A DNA stretch of 64,000 nucleotides from Elusimicrobiota bacterium (GCA_021730935.1 JAKFYJ010000043.1:28612-92611); one strand, 5' to 3'. Numbered from the stretch's first letter, positions 24,549 to 32,894 are shown. Notes: generated by a model from the sequence alone, not told the origin. Numbers and translations: made by a program.

Positions 24549-25147
24549 ACGGTTTTGACCAGAATATCTCCGATGATGTCCGCCGATTCGTCGCAGCGGT
24601 CTGCCGCGTTCGACATGTGGCGATAGATTTCTCTCAATTTTAAAATTTGAATGACGTCCTTTTCTTTAAAGAGTTCCGCGAGGGCTTCGCGATAAAGCCG
24701 CTCCATCCGGTTCTCGGTTTTTTTCGCGCGGACAATGTGGTCGGTCGCGGCTTTGGGATCGTTCTTCATGAACCCCACGGCCGCAGAAACGTCGGCGGCG
24801 GCGGAGGTGAGGATCTCGGCCATTTTTTTCAGGTGATCGTTCGGCTGAACTTCAAAAAGCGTCATTTCCGCGACGGTGGACCTGGCGTAATCGCAGACAT
24901 CGTCGATGGTGCGGGACAGGGCGAAAATATCTTCGCGGTCCACAGGAGTGACGAAGGTGCGGTTGAGGCCGTCAATGAGGATGCGGCGAAGTTCATCCGC
25001 TTCTTTCTCGATGGTCTCCACGCGGAGAGCTTTTGCGGGAGTCGCGTCCTGCATGAATTCCAAAAGCGCAGTCATGCCTTCTTCGACTTTGAGAGCCTGG
25101 TCGGAAAGCATTTTGTAGAAATCATATCGCTTGGGAAATGGCCACAT
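24545..25147 (-). CDS. PhoU-like (DUF47) Pit accessory protein
   Basis: A 200-residue all-helical protein of the PhoU-like DUF47 family (PF01865), which accompanies Pit transporters and modulates phosphate uptake. Acidic metal-cluster motifs typical of PhoU folds are seen in EKEADELRRILIDGL, SRTIDDVCDYA and NAADRCDESADI. It lies 4 bases after pit and overlaps the kinase by 4. Confidence 0.92.
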   Translation of the reverse strand: MWPFPKRYDFYKMLSDQALKVEEGMTALLEFMQDATPAKALRVETIEKEADELRRILIDGLNRTFVTPVDREDIFALSRTIDDVCDYARSTVAEMTLFEVQPNDHLKKMAEILTSAAADVSAAVGFMKNDPKAATDHIVRAKKTENRMERLYREALAELFKEKDVIQILKLREIYRHMSNAADRCDESADIIGDILVKTV

Positions 25148-25151
25148 GGGA

Positions 25152-26186
25152 TTATCCTATCCTTTGCCCAAAAATTATTTTTCCGGCATAAAAATATATC
25201 GCGGAAGCCGCGGCGGAAAGGGGGATGGTGATGAGCCAGGCGGTCACCATGTCGGCCGCGAGTTCCCAGCGGACCGCTTTGGGACGGAACGCCGCGCCGG
25301 AGCCCAGGATGGAAGACGTCATCACCTGCGTGGTGGAAATCGGAAATCCCAGGACGGAGGCGGCATACATGATGGCGCCGGAAGCGGACTGCGAAGCGAA
25401 AGCGTGGATGGGACGGACGCGGAAAAAGCCCGAGCCGATTTTTCTGGCCATGCGCCAGCCGCCGAAAAACACGCCGAAAGAAATCGCGAGAGAACAGGCC
25501 AGCGCCACCCATTTCGGAATGAATCCGCCGTCCAGGACGGGGTTGTGATAATTCAAGGCCAGGAGCCCGAAAACGATCACGCCCATGGTTTTTTGTCCGT
25601 CGTTGGCTCCGTGAGAAAGAGATTGGCCGATCAGGGAAAAAACCTGCATCTTTTTAAAGAATCCATTCACTTTGGGGCTCGAATAACTCGAGAAGAAAAA
25701 AGTCAGTTTGGTGAAAAAATAAGTGAGGATGAAAACGACGATGGGCGAAACGAGCATAACGATGATGATTTCGGCCACGAGAGCCCAGTGAACGGGTTTG
25801 ATGCCCCAGCCCGCGACGAAAGAGCCGAGGAGTCCGCCGATCAGAGAATGAGAACTGGAACAAGGAAATGAAAAACGCCAGGAAAGAAGATTCCAGGTGA
25901 GAGCGCCCAGGAGCGCGCTATAGACAACGAAGATACCCACTTGGGAGGACTGCATGAGCTCGGGGTCCACGATGCCCTTCCCGATGGTTTTGGCGACGCT
26001 GGTGCCGAGAAAATAGGAACCCGCGAAATCGGAGAGGGCCGCCAAGGTGAGGGCAATTTCTGGAGTGAGAGCGCCTGAGGCGATGACGGTCGCGACCTGG
26101 GTCGCAGAATCGTTAAAGCCGTTTGAAAAATTAAAGAAAAGAGCGAGGCTCACCACCAGAATCGCAACGATCAATTGCTGATCCAT
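25152..26186 (-). CDS. pit: Pit-family low-affinity inorganic phosphate transporter
   Basis: A 344-residue polytopic permease (PF01384) with about ten helices. The duplicated family signature is present as SNGFNDSATQVATVIASGAL near the N-terminus and HGANDGQKTMGVI in the second half. Pit carriers import metal-phosphate with protons. It heads the run that leads into the BMC operon and has a strong promoter ending 7 bases before its ATG. Phosphate is a substrate of the PduL reaction encoded downstream, a plausible reason for the linkage. Confidence 0.94.
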   Translation of the reverse strand: MDQQLIVAILVVSLALFFNFSNGFNDSATQVATVIASGALTPEIALTLAALSDFAGSYFLGTSVAKTIGKGIVDPELMQSSQVGIFVVYSALLGALTWNLLSWRFSFPCSSSHSLIGGLLGSFVAGWGIKPVHWALVAEIIIVMLVSPIVVFILTYFFTKLTFFFSSYSSPKVNGFFKKMQVFSLIGQSLSHGANDGQKTMGVIVFGLLALNYHNPVLDGGFIPKWVALACSLAISFGVFFGGWRMARKIGSGFFRVRPIHAFASQSASGAIMYAASVLGFPISTTQVMTSSILGSGAAFRPKAVRWELAADMVTAWLITIPLSAAASAIYFYAGKIIFGQRIG

Positions 26187-26193
26187 TGTGCAC

Positions 26194-26223
26194 AGTATAA
26201 TTGATTTTATCGACGGATGTCAA
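26194..26223 (-). promoter_or_regulatory. Strong promoter of pit and the BMC superoperon
   Basis: TTGACA (26223-26218) and TATACT (26199-26194) are spaced by 18 on the minus strand. The pit ATG at 26186 follows after only 7 bases with no Shine-Dalgarno, so the transcript should be leaderless. Confidence 0.75.
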
Positions 26224-26246
26224 ACAACGGAAATGATAAGCGCCGG

Positions 26247-27059
26247 TCAGGACGGGCGCGCCCAGCGGCGATAAATGCCGCAGAGGAGGGCAGCGGCGGC
26301 GAGCAGAAAAGCGATGAAAGGGCCGGTCGGATAATCGAGGCGGAAAGAGCCGTAAAATCCCGAGACGGTGAGGCCGGCGACGAAGGCCGGAATAAAAATA
26401 AAAATGCTGGCGATCCTGCGGAACAATAGAAGCGCGATCGCTCCGGGAAGGAGAAGATAGGTGAACGCGAGGAGCACGCCGAAGATGTGGATCGCCACCG
26501 TCATGGAGAGAGCGAAAAGCGTATAGAAAAGCAGGCTCCAGAGATCCACGTTTATCTTGGCGACATTCACCGCCATGGGATCGAACGCGATCCAGATCCA
26601 GCGGTGAAACCATCCCGATAAAAGCAGAACGGTCAGGAGCAGAATTGAAAGCCCTTCCCAGACCTCCGTGATGCCGAGCGACAAAACATTTCCGAAGAAA
26701 ACGTCCATCGTGTGAGCCTCGCCCTGGGGCGCTTTGGCGAGGAGGAGAACGGCCGCGGCGGCTCCGAAGATATAAAGGGAAGCGATCCATATTTCCTGCG
26801 GGACCCTCGGAGATTTGGAAATCTGGTGGAGCAGGATGAGGCCCGCTCCGACGGAAGCAAGCGCGAAGCCGTGTTCGCCATAGTGAAATCCCAGGAGCGC
26901 TCCGATGACGGCGCCCAGCGCCGCGAGCTGGGACGCGGCCAGCCCCAAAAACGAAACGCGCGTGGACAGAATAAAGATGCCGATCAGGGAAAGCGCGGTC
27001 CCGGCCAGAAGACTGGAAGCGAGGGCATATTGCATGAACGGAAGAGAAAACGGATTCAT
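26247..27059 (-). CDS. znuB: Metal ABC transporter permease (ZnuB/MntB family)
   Basis: A 270-residue ABC-3 family membrane protein (PF00950) with eight or nine hydrophobic helices. The ISTRVSFLGLAASQLAALG stretch matches the conserved 'S..l..laH..laG' region, though His is replaced by Gln in ASQLAALG. It overlaps the ATPase gene by 4 bases. It forms the channel for Zn(II) or Mn(II) delivered by the binding protein at 27801. Confidence 0.88.
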   Translation of the reverse strand: MNPFSLPFMQYALASSLLAGTALSLIGIFILSTRVSFLGLAASQLAALGAVIGALLGFHYGEHGFALASVGAGLILLHQISKSPRVPQEIWIASLYIFGAAAAVLLLAKAPQGEAHTMDVFFGNVLSLGITEVWEGLSILLLTVLLLSGWFHRWIWIAFDPMAVNVAKINVDLWSLLFYTLFALSMTVAIHIFGVLLAFTYLLLPGAIALLLFRRIASIFIFIPAFVAGLTVSGFYGSFRLDYPTGPFIAFLLAAAALLCGIYRRWARPS

Positions 27060-27811
27060 CGTTCCCCTCTCAGCGGCGTGGCCCAGCGCATGCCGTTCGA
27101 TTCAGCCAGGATGAAAGGCGCGCCGTAAATTTCTTCGAGGCGTTTGGTGTGAACGAGTTCGTCGGGAGTGGCAATGACGCCCACGCCCTGGCTGAGGACC
27201 AAAATCCTTTCCATATAGTTGAGCGGGATGTGCAGCACGTGCGTCACGAAAAGGATCGTGAGTTTTTCTTCGCGTTTGAGGCCTTCGATCAACTGCAGGA
27301 GATCGTGTTCCGCGGCCACATCAAGGCCCTTGGTGGGCTCGTCCAAAAGCAGGACGTCCGGTTTTTGCGACAAGGCCTGGGCGAGCAGTGTTTTTTGCCT
27401 TTGGCCCCCGGAACATTCCTGAATCGTCTGGTGCTGGATGCGCGAGATCCCGACGCGTTCAATCGCGTGTTCCGCGGCCTTTTTCTCGTCGGAACTGATG
27501 CGCCCCGCCATCCTGCGGGACCTCAGGGCGAGGAAAACGGCTTCGCGGACGGTGAGCGGCAAAACCATCCCGAAATTTTCTGTCTGGGGGACATAAGCGA
27601 AACGCATGGCGCCGTCGGTCCAAACCGTTCCAGCGTCCGGCTCAACCAGGCCGAGGAGCGCTTTCATGAGCGTCGTTTTTCCGGACCCGTTGGGACCCAC
27701 GATGCCAAGACTTTCTCCGCGGTTGACGGAAAAATTGAGACGGCGGATCACGGGCTTGCCGTGATATCCGAGATCGACGTCGGTGAGTTTGATGAGGGGC
27801 TTATTTTCCAG
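27056..27811 (-). CDS. znuC: Metal ABC transporter ATP-binding protein (ZnuC family), probable CTG start
   Basis: A 251-residue ABC ATPase: Walker A GPNGSGKTTLMKAL, signature ECSGGQRQKTLLAQ, Walker B DVLLLDEPTKGLD, and switch His in LFVTHVLH. The first GTG/ATG-type start in frame (27751) would remove the first beta strands (IKLTDVDLGYHGKPVI). A CTG at 27811 gives a normal N-terminus (ENKPLIKLTD) and has GGAGG exactly 6 bases upstream. No ATG, GTG or TTG occurs between the upstream stop (27835-27833) and 27751. It overlaps znuA by 11 bases. Confidence 0.85.
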   Translation of the reverse strand: MENKPLIKLTDVDLGYHGKPVIRRLNFSVNRGESLGIVGPNGSGKTTLMKALLGLVEPDAGTVWTDGAMRFAYVPQTENFGMVLPLTVREAVFLALRSRRMAGRISSDEKKAAEHAIERVGISRIQHQTIQECSGGQRQKTLLAQALSQKPDVLLLDEPTKGLDVAAEHDLLQLIEGLKREEKLTILFVTHVLHIPLNYMERILVLSQGVGVIATPDELVHTKRLEEIYGAPFILAESNGMRWATPLRGER

Positions 27812-28706
27812 ACAAAGCCTCCGCGACTTTTTTTACGTTATAGTCCATCATGGAAAAATAATCCTTCGCTTCAGGAACCGTTCCCGGGAAAAGGCACATG
27901 ACCGCAACCTTCGCGCCCGTCTGTCTCGCCAGAGATTCCGAGGTCCGGCTCTCGTGCCAGGGCTCCGTGAGAATGATCCCCACCTGGTTTTTTTTCATGA
28001 TCTCGATCAGGTCCGCCGTGTGGACCGCCGTGGGCGGGATTCCCGGTTTGGGCTCAATTTCTCCGGAAGCAGCCAGTCCGAACCGTTTGGCGAAATAGGG
28101 ATACACTTTGTGATAGCTTACAAACTTTTTTCCCTGATATGGAGCGAGATTTTTCTCCCAGCTTTTCATGGAGGCTTTCAAACGCTCCTCAAATGCGGCC
28201 AGATTTTTCCGGAACTGATCGCCGTTCTCGGGAAAGAGTGTGGACATTTTTTCCACAATGAGTTTGGCGACGAGTCCGGAATTTTCCGGGTCCAGCATAT
28301 AATGAGGGTTCCCCATCGGATGCACATCCCCCATGGATCGGTCCGCTTTGACGGGGACTTCAAGGGGAGAAATGGCGGAAGAGCAATCCAAAAAGCCTTC
28401 CGCTCCCTGCTGGACTTTCCGGTTCCCTGAGGAAGTTAAGAGCAGAGGCGCCCACCCGATTTCCAGATCCATCCCCGTCTCCACAAAAAGGTCCGCCTTC
28501 ATCACTTTCACGATCAAAGACGGCTTTGCGTCCACGAAGTGAGGGTTCTGCATGGGCGAAGCCAAAGCATCCACCTGAACAAGGCTGCCCCCAACCTGGC
28601 GGACAATGTCGGCGAGATCTGCCGTGGTCGTCACGACCTTCAGTGTTTTGGCCCAGAGGGACGAAGACAAGAACAAGAGAGCCGCGACCAGATTTATTTT
28701 TTTCAT
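27801..28706 (-). CDS. znuA: Zinc/manganese ABC transporter substrate-binding protein (ZnuA family)
   Basis: A 301-residue cluster A-I binding protein (PF01297) with a cleavable signal peptide (MKKINLVAALLFLSSSLWA). Candidate metal ligands are histidines in QNPHFVDAKP, GNPHYMLDP and VSYHKVYPYF and the acidic region of LTEPWHESR. The long His-rich loop of classical ZnuA is missing, so Zn versus Mn cannot be settled. It is preceded by the porin-like gene at a 15-base gap. Confidence 0.9.
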   Translation of the reverse strand: MKKINLVAALLFLSSSLWAKTLKVVTTTADLADIVRQVGGSLVQVDALASPMQNPHFVDAKPSLIVKVMKADLFVETGMDLEIGWAPLLLTSSGNRKVQQGAEGFLDCSSAISPLEVPVKADRSMGDVHPMGNPHYMLDPENSGLVAKLIVEKMSTLFPENGDQFRKNLAAFEERLKASMKSWEKNLAPYQGKKFVSYHKVYPYFAKRFGLAASGEIEPKPGIPPTAVHTADLIEIMKKNQVGIILTEPWHESRTSESLARQTGAKVAVMCLFPGTVPEAKDYFSMMDYNVKKVAEALSGK

Positions 28707-28721
28707 TTTATTTTATCCTTA

Positions 28722-29948
28722 TCAAAACGCGTGAGCGCCGTGCGGCCCGAGGATGACCGTCCACTGGAAGAAAACGCGGTGTTCCGTGTCATCGCCGGGC
28801 AAAGTCTTGTTTTCATATTGCAGGCGGAACCGGTTGAACTCGCTGAGAGTGAATGTGACATAGGGCGAGACAGCCCGCGTGATGGAGGTCCCGACTGTTC
28901 TGGATGTGCCGTCCTGCAGGGTTATGGTTTCATCGGATTTTTCCGGATTTTCGACATAATCTCCGCGCACGCCCACTTTCCATCTCTGGAGGGGCTGAAA
29001 CTCAACATAGGAATAAACTCCCCGGCGGTGAAGCTGCCTTGCCGGAGTCGTGACCGCGCCTGTGAGGGCGCTGGTTTCCTGAAGAAGTTTTCTGTCGGAA
29101 TATAATCCTTCGGTCCTCCAGATGAATGAACGATAAAGCCCTTCCTGAAGAGGTTTCCAGCGGAATGTGAGATCGGCTCCGGCCATTTTGGTTTCTTTAA
29201 ACTCTTTCGGCTGGTGCAGAAGCCCTGAAAACCCAAGCTCGACATTCGCCGAGTCCGTGAGGTCCCCATAAAATCTCACGCGCGCAATGTGAGCGAAGTT
29301 GCGGATCTGTCTTTGAGGCTGGTTGTCTGTTTCCTTGACAGTCACGGTCACCGTGTTGCCGCTGGTGTCGGTGACGGTGGTGGTGGTTGGGTCCTTTTTT
29401 TCGGCTTTCCCCAAACCGTTCAGGAACGCATAAGAAAGTTCCGTAAAAATCCCGAACGGAGCGAATATGCGGCTCACTTCCGCGCCCGTGTCGTTGAGAG
29501 CTTCCTCGCCCAGGAACTGAGTGATCAGGTGCGGCTGGTTCACCTGCGGCTGTTCGTGGGGATGAATCATGTTCATCTTCCCGAAATTGGGCCGGAATTT
29601 TCCGCCGCGCGCCTTGATGTTCCAGGGCAGGCTCAGGAGAGTCACATATCCTTCTTCAAGCTCCACCGCTTCCCCTTCAGGGAAACTCACGAAAAAATCC
29701 GCACGGGCATAAGGATCGACGGAAGCCTGAAGCCCAAGCTCCGTTTCCCGGAGAGAAAGCCGGTTGGCTTTGGTGTCTTTCATGGGGCCGGAAACGCCTG
29801 TGAAGTCCCCGATGAGGCTGATGTTGGGGTTAAGCGCGTTGGAAAAAGTTTTGGTCCGGAGCCAACCCGCGTCGATGCCTTCGGCGAATAATGATGTCGC
29901 GGAAACGGAAAACAACAGAACAGTCAAAATATTTTTGATTTGCCTCAT
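28722..29948 (-). CDS. Outer-membrane porin-like protein linked to metal uptake
   Basis: A 408-residue secreted protein with a signal peptide (MRQIKNILTVLLFSVSATSLFA). Alternating amphipathic strands continue to a terminal phenylalanine, typical of outer-membrane beta barrels. The C-terminus GPHGAHAF places two histidines by the last strand. A clear AAAGGAGG ribosome-binding site lies upstream. Its place directly before znuA suggests an outer-membrane entry route for the same metal. I do not recognise a named family; it resembles the zinc-linked porin-like proteins seen next to znu genes. Confidence 0.75.
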   Translation of the reverse strand: MRQIKNILTVLLFSVSATSLFAEGIDAGWLRTKTFSNALNPNISLIGDFTGVSGPMKDTKANRLSLRETELGLQASVDPYARADFFVSFPEGEAVELEEGYVTLLSLPWNIKARGGKFRPNFGKMNMIHPHEQPQVNQPHLITQFLGEEALNDTGAEVSRIFAPFGIFTELSYAFLNGLGKAEKKDPTTTTVTDTSGNTVTVTVKETDNQPQRQIRNFAHIARVRFYGDLTDSANVELGFSGLLHQPKEFKETKMAGADLTFRWKPLQEGLYRSFIWRTEGLYSDRKLLQETSALTGAVTTPARQLHRRGVYSYVEFQPLQRWKVGVRGDYVENPEKSDETITLQDGTSRTVGTSITRAVSPYVTFTLSEFNRFRLQYENKTLPGDDTEHRVFFQWTVILGPHGAHAF

Positions 29949-30014
29949 AAATCCTCCTTTAAAATGTCGCGCCGCTGATTCAAACGCGAGGTGTGTCTAT
30001 TTTATACGGGAGAT

Positions 30015-30296
30015 TTATAGCGGAGGCGCGCGGGGATTCTTTGAGAGATGAATGGAAAGAGATGAAACGCGCTGAGAGAAAAAAGGAACGGGCTGAGGGT
30101 CCAGATGTTCAAGCTGAAGCACTGCCGCGGACGGAGTGAGAGTCTGCTGTGAAAGTTTGGAAGCGTGGAGACAAACCTGGCACGATTCGTGCGCGGGGTG
30201 GAGGTCTGTCAGGTGCGGCTTGTGCAGATGGAAAGAGAGTAAAACCCAGCTGACGAGGACTGCGGACGCAATAAATTTTCTTAAGCGAATCTTCAT
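30015..30296 (-). CDS. Small His-rich exported protein at the head of the metal operon
   Basis: A 93-residue protein with one N-terminal hydrophobic segment (about 9-23), then a His/Cys cluster, HLHKPHLTDLHPAHESCQVC, with six histidines and a CxxC within about 25 residues. It resembles DUF2946-type small proteins near metal transporters. It may be a periplasmic or membrane-anchored metal chaperone or sensor. It lies 66 bases upstream of the porin-like gene and is divergent from acpS. Confidence 0.65.
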   Translation of the reverse strand: MKIRLRKFIASAVLVSWVLLSFHLHKPHLTDLHPAHESCQVCLHASKLSQQTLTPSAAVLQLEHLDPQPVPFFSQRVSSLSIHLSKNPRAPPL

Positions 30297-30358
30297 GAAC
30301 TCTTATGACATTAACAAATTTGCGAGCGCCCGCGCAAGTGGAAGCGCGCCGATTTTTG

Positions 30359-30364
30359 TAGAAT
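30359..30364 (+). promoter_or_regulatory. Candidate -10 of acpS, leaderless arrangement
   Basis: TAGAAT ends 6 bases before the acpS ATG at 30371. No Shine-Dalgarno is present in GAATTAAATC. A matching -35 is not obvious in the GC-rich stretch upstream, which itself holds the partial inverted repeat TTGCG/CGCAA at 30320-30336. Confidence 0.35.
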
Positions 30365-30370
30365 TAAATC

Positions 30371-30733
30371 ATGCCCATAAAATTCTCTGTCGGCACCGAC
30401 CTCGTGGATGTGAAGCGCATCGCTGCGTCCATAAAAAATCCCAGATTTTTGGAGCGCGTGTTCACGGCTTCTGAAATAAAATATTGCGGCGGAAAAAAAA
30501 ATTCTGCCCAGCATTATGCCGTGCGCTTCGCCGCCAAGGAAGCGGTCTGGAAAGCTCTCTCGGAAGTTCAGGTGAAAGGGATCGCGCACAAGGAGATCGG
30601 CGTGGCCCGGGCCCCCAGCGGAAGGCCTTCCGTTTCTCTGTCCAAACGGCTCAAGAAATACGAAAAGAAAATTCACCTTTCGCTTTCTCACACGGACGAA
30701 TATGCCCTCGCGGTCGCGACTTTTATCCGCTGA
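30371..30733 (+). CDS. acpS: Holo-[acyl-carrier-protein] synthase
   Basis: A 120-residue phosphopantetheinyl transferase of the AcpS type, transferring 4'-phosphopantetheine from CoA to ACP. The metal-binding residues sit in VGTDLVDVKRI (Asp) and FAAKEAVWKAL (Glu), and LSLSHTDEYALA is the C-terminal signature. Length is standard. It opens the plus-strand housekeeping operon and overlaps nnrD by 32 bases, an arrangement common in bacteria. Confidence 0.95.
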   Translation: MPIKFSVGTDLVDVKRIAASIKNPRFLERVFTASEIKYCGGKKNSAQHYAVRFAAKEAVWKALSEVQVKGIAHKEIGVARAPSGRPSVSLSKRLKKYEKKIHLSLSHTDEYALAVATFIR

Positions 30734-31616
30734 GATCGTCAGAAGCTGGCTGATCCGCCGCCCCGCGAACAGCCGGAAGGGTGATTTCGGCCATGTCTTG
30801 ATCATTGCCGGTTCCAGAGGCATGGCAGGAGCAGGAATTTTGTCGGCCCACGGCGCCCTTCGGAGCGGAGCCGGGCTCGTGACTCTCGCAGTTCCCAAAA
30901 GCCAACAGCCTGCCGCGGCCAAACATGTCCGCCCCGAAGCCATGACTTTGGGCCTTCCTGAAAACACACAAGGCGGAATTTCATCCAAAGCAAAAAATCC
31001 GCTTCTTTTATACATAAGGAGACGAAGAATCACTTCCCTTGTGATCGGGCCGGGACTCTCGAGAAATTCTGAGACGGCAAAATTTGTTAAAACTTTTCTT
31101 TTATCGTTAAACGATTGCAAAACTCTCAAAGCCGTCATCCTGGACGCCGACGGATTTTTGGCCTGCTCCAAAAACAAGATCTTGCCACGAATAAAAATCC
31201 CCGTCGTCGTCACTCCTCACGCGGGAGAAATGTCGCAATTCTTGGGAATGAGCGTCAACCGGATTGAGGCGGCGCGGGAAGAGACGGCCCTGAAATTTGC
31301 TAAACTTTTCAGAGTCATCTGCGTTCTCAAAGGCCGCAGGACCGTGATCTCCGACGGGAATCAAACATGCGTGAACCCGACCGGAAATCCCGGCATGGCC
31401 CGCGGCGGGAGCGGAGATGTTTTGAGCGGCGTGATCGCCTCGCTTATCCTTAACATTAAAGGCCCTGAAGCCATTTTCAAGTCCGCCTGCGCGGGGGTTT
31501 ATGTTCACGGCCTTGCGGGAGACTTGGCCGCAAAAGAAAAAACTCAAATCGCCATGACAGCGGGAGACATTGCGGAAAACATGCCGGGAGCTTTTGGGAA
31601 AATTCTACAAAAATAG
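30702..31616 (+). CDS. nnrD: ADP-dependent NAD(P)H-hydrate dehydratase
   Basis: A 304-residue carbohydrate-kinase-like enzyme (PF01256) that repairs damaged NAD(P)H hydrates. Signature regions are VLIIAGSRGMAGAGILSAHG, VTPHAGEMSQFLG, and the nucleotide-binding GNPGMARGGSGDVLSGVIA. Only the dehydratase domain is present; the epimerase (NnrE/YjeF_N) half often fused to it is absent from the window. Confidence 0.94.
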   Translation: MPSRSRLLSAEIVRSWLIRRPANSRKGDFGHVLIIAGSRGMAGAGILSAHGALRSGAGLVTLAVPKSQQPAAAKHVRPEAMTLGLPENTQGGISSKAKNPLLLYIRRRRITSLVIGPGLSRNSETAKFVKTFLLSLNDCKTLKAVILDADGFLACSKNKILPRIKIPVVVTPHAGEMSQFLGMSVNRIEAAREETALKFAKLFRVICVLKGRRTVISDGNQTCVNPTGNPGMARGGSGDVLSGVIASLILNIKGPEAIFKSACAGVYVHGLAGDLAAKEKTQIAMTAGDIAENMPGAFGKILQK

Positions 31617-31663
31617 TCCCTCCCCAAAGACCCTCCAATCACCTCATTTTAAATAAATATGAT

Positions 31664-31676
31664 TGTATACTATACA
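31664..31676. promoter_or_regulatory. Short palindrome upstream of the AAA/DUF4143 gene
   Basis: TGTATA-C-TATACA is a perfect 6+1+6 inverted repeat within an AT-rich gap. It contains a TATACT -10-like hexamer (31666-31671), and a related GGTATACATA follows at the start codon. A local operator is plausible. Confidence 0.4.
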
Positions 31677-31698
31677 TATTTCTGCTACTATTGACATA

Positions 31699-32880
31699 AT
31701 GGTATACATAAATCGTCAAATATCAGAGCTTTTACAGCATTCGCTCGAACGCGGCAAGAGTATTTTGCTTTTGGGACCGCGTCAAACTGGAAAAACAACC
31801 TTGATGGATAAAATCAAGTGCCAGATGAAGATTTCTCTCGTTAATCCCACAGAACGCCAGCGGTATGAAAAAGATTTGTCCCTGCTGGAAAAAGAAATTT
31901 CCGCCCTGGCTGTAGGTTCAGGGGTGCAACTGCCGATCGTTTGCATCGATGAAATCCAAAAAGTCCCAATCCTTTTGGATTCCATCCAGGATTTGATCGA
32001 CAGAAAAAAAGCGCAGTTTATACTTACGGGCTCTTCCGCCCGCAAACTGCGGCGAGGTCCGGCTGTCAATCTCTTGCCTGGAAGAGTCGTCGCCATTTAT
32101 CTGGACCCCTTCACGGTGGCCGAAACTCCCGCAGTCAATCTTGAAAATCGACTTTTGTTCGGTGAACTCCCAGGAATTGCTTTGATCCAAAACCCTGAGG
32201 ACCAGGAATCTGATTTGCGTTCGTACGTGACGACCTATCTTGAAGAAGAGGTTCGGGCTGAAGCGCTGGTGAGGAACCTGGCATCTTTCGCGCGTTTCCT
32301 TGAACTCGCCGCCGCTGAGTCAGGGAGACCGGTCAACTTCAACAAGCTTTCGCAGGACATCGGAGTGGCCCGCACGACGATCATGTCGTTTTATGAGATC
32401 CTTGAAGACTGTCTCATCGTCCACCGAGTTGACCCCTGGACGCAGAGCAAGACGCGCAAGAAGCTGACAAGGTCCCACAAATATCTTTTCTTTGATTGCG
32501 GGGTGCGGCGCGTCGCGGCACAAGAACCGCCGAAGCTTGTTCCTTCGCGCGTGGGAGACATTTTCGAGGAATGGGTGGGGCTTCAATTGATCCGTCTCGC
32601 GCGCAGCGCTCCGCAAATCGACCGTCTCCACTTTTGGAGAGACCCCAACGGCCCGGAAGTGGATTGGCTCCTCCGCCGGGGAGCTGAGCTCATCCCGATC
32701 GAAGTAAAATGGTCGGAAACTCCGTCGGAAAAGGACGCCAAACATTTGAAAACTTTTTTTAACGAATACCCGGAAGCTAAAAAAGGATATGTCGTCTGCC
32801 GCACCCCGCGCCCTGTGCAGCTTTCGCCGAACATTTTAGCTCTGCCCTGGCAGGAGCTTCCGCGCATCATTGCAGATTAG
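31699..32880 (+). CDS. AAA+ ATPase with DUF4143 domain
   Basis: A 393-residue protein of the large bacterial/archaeal AAA_14-DUF4143 group. Walker A is LLLGPRQTGKTTLMDKI near residue 30, Walker B VCIDEIQKVPILLD, sensor ILTGSSARKLRRG. A winged-helix segment and a C-terminal nuclease-like DUF4143 fold (WRDPNGPEVDWLL, PIEVKWSETPS) follow. The E...D...ExK arrangement resembles a PD-(D/E)XK core. The function of the group is not established; members are patchily distributed and mobile. The AT-rich leader with a palindrome suggests an independently regulated insertion between nnrD and the next gene. Confidence 0.85.
   Translation: MVYINRQISELLQHSLERGKSILLLGPRQTGKTTLMDKIKCQMKISLVNPTERQRYEKDLSLLEKEISALAVGSGVQLPIVCIDEIQKVPILLDSIQDLIDRKKAQFILTGSSARKLRRGPAVNLLPGRVVAIYLDPFTVAETPAVNLENRLLFGELPGIALIQNPEDQESDLRSYVTTYLEEEVRAEALVRNLASFARFLELAAAESGRPVNFNKLSQDIGVARTTIMSFYEILEDCLIVHRVDPWTQSKTRKKLTRSHKYLFFDCGVRRVAAQEPPKLVPSRVGDIFEEWVGLQLIRLARSAPQIDRLHFWRDPNGPEVDWLLRRGAELIPIEVKWSETPSEKDAKHLKTFFNEYPEAKKGYVVCRTPRPVQLSPNILALPWQELPRIIAD
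32082..32087 (+). other. No separate element (internal to AAA/DUF4143 gene)
   Basis: Checked as a possible internal promoter for the downstream peptidase gene; nothing convincing was found inside the coding sequence here. The usable -10 is at 32882-32887. Confidence 0.1.
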
Positions 32881-32881
32881 G

Positions 32882-32887
32882 TATAAT
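32882..32887 (+). promoter_or_regulatory. Candidate -10 before the M20 peptidase gene
   Basis: A perfect TATAAT directly follows the upstream stop codon (TAG at 32878-32880) and ends 7 bases before the ATG at 32895. No Shine-Dalgarno is present. The -35 region is poor (TTCCGC with an 18-base spacer). Confidence 0.4.
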
Positions 32888-32894
32888 CCATAAT

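Noticed and set aside
30320..30336. TTGCG/CGCAA inverted repeat as a Zur box
   Set aside because: Sequence does not resemble the AT-rich Zur consensus; kept only as an unexplained partial repeat.
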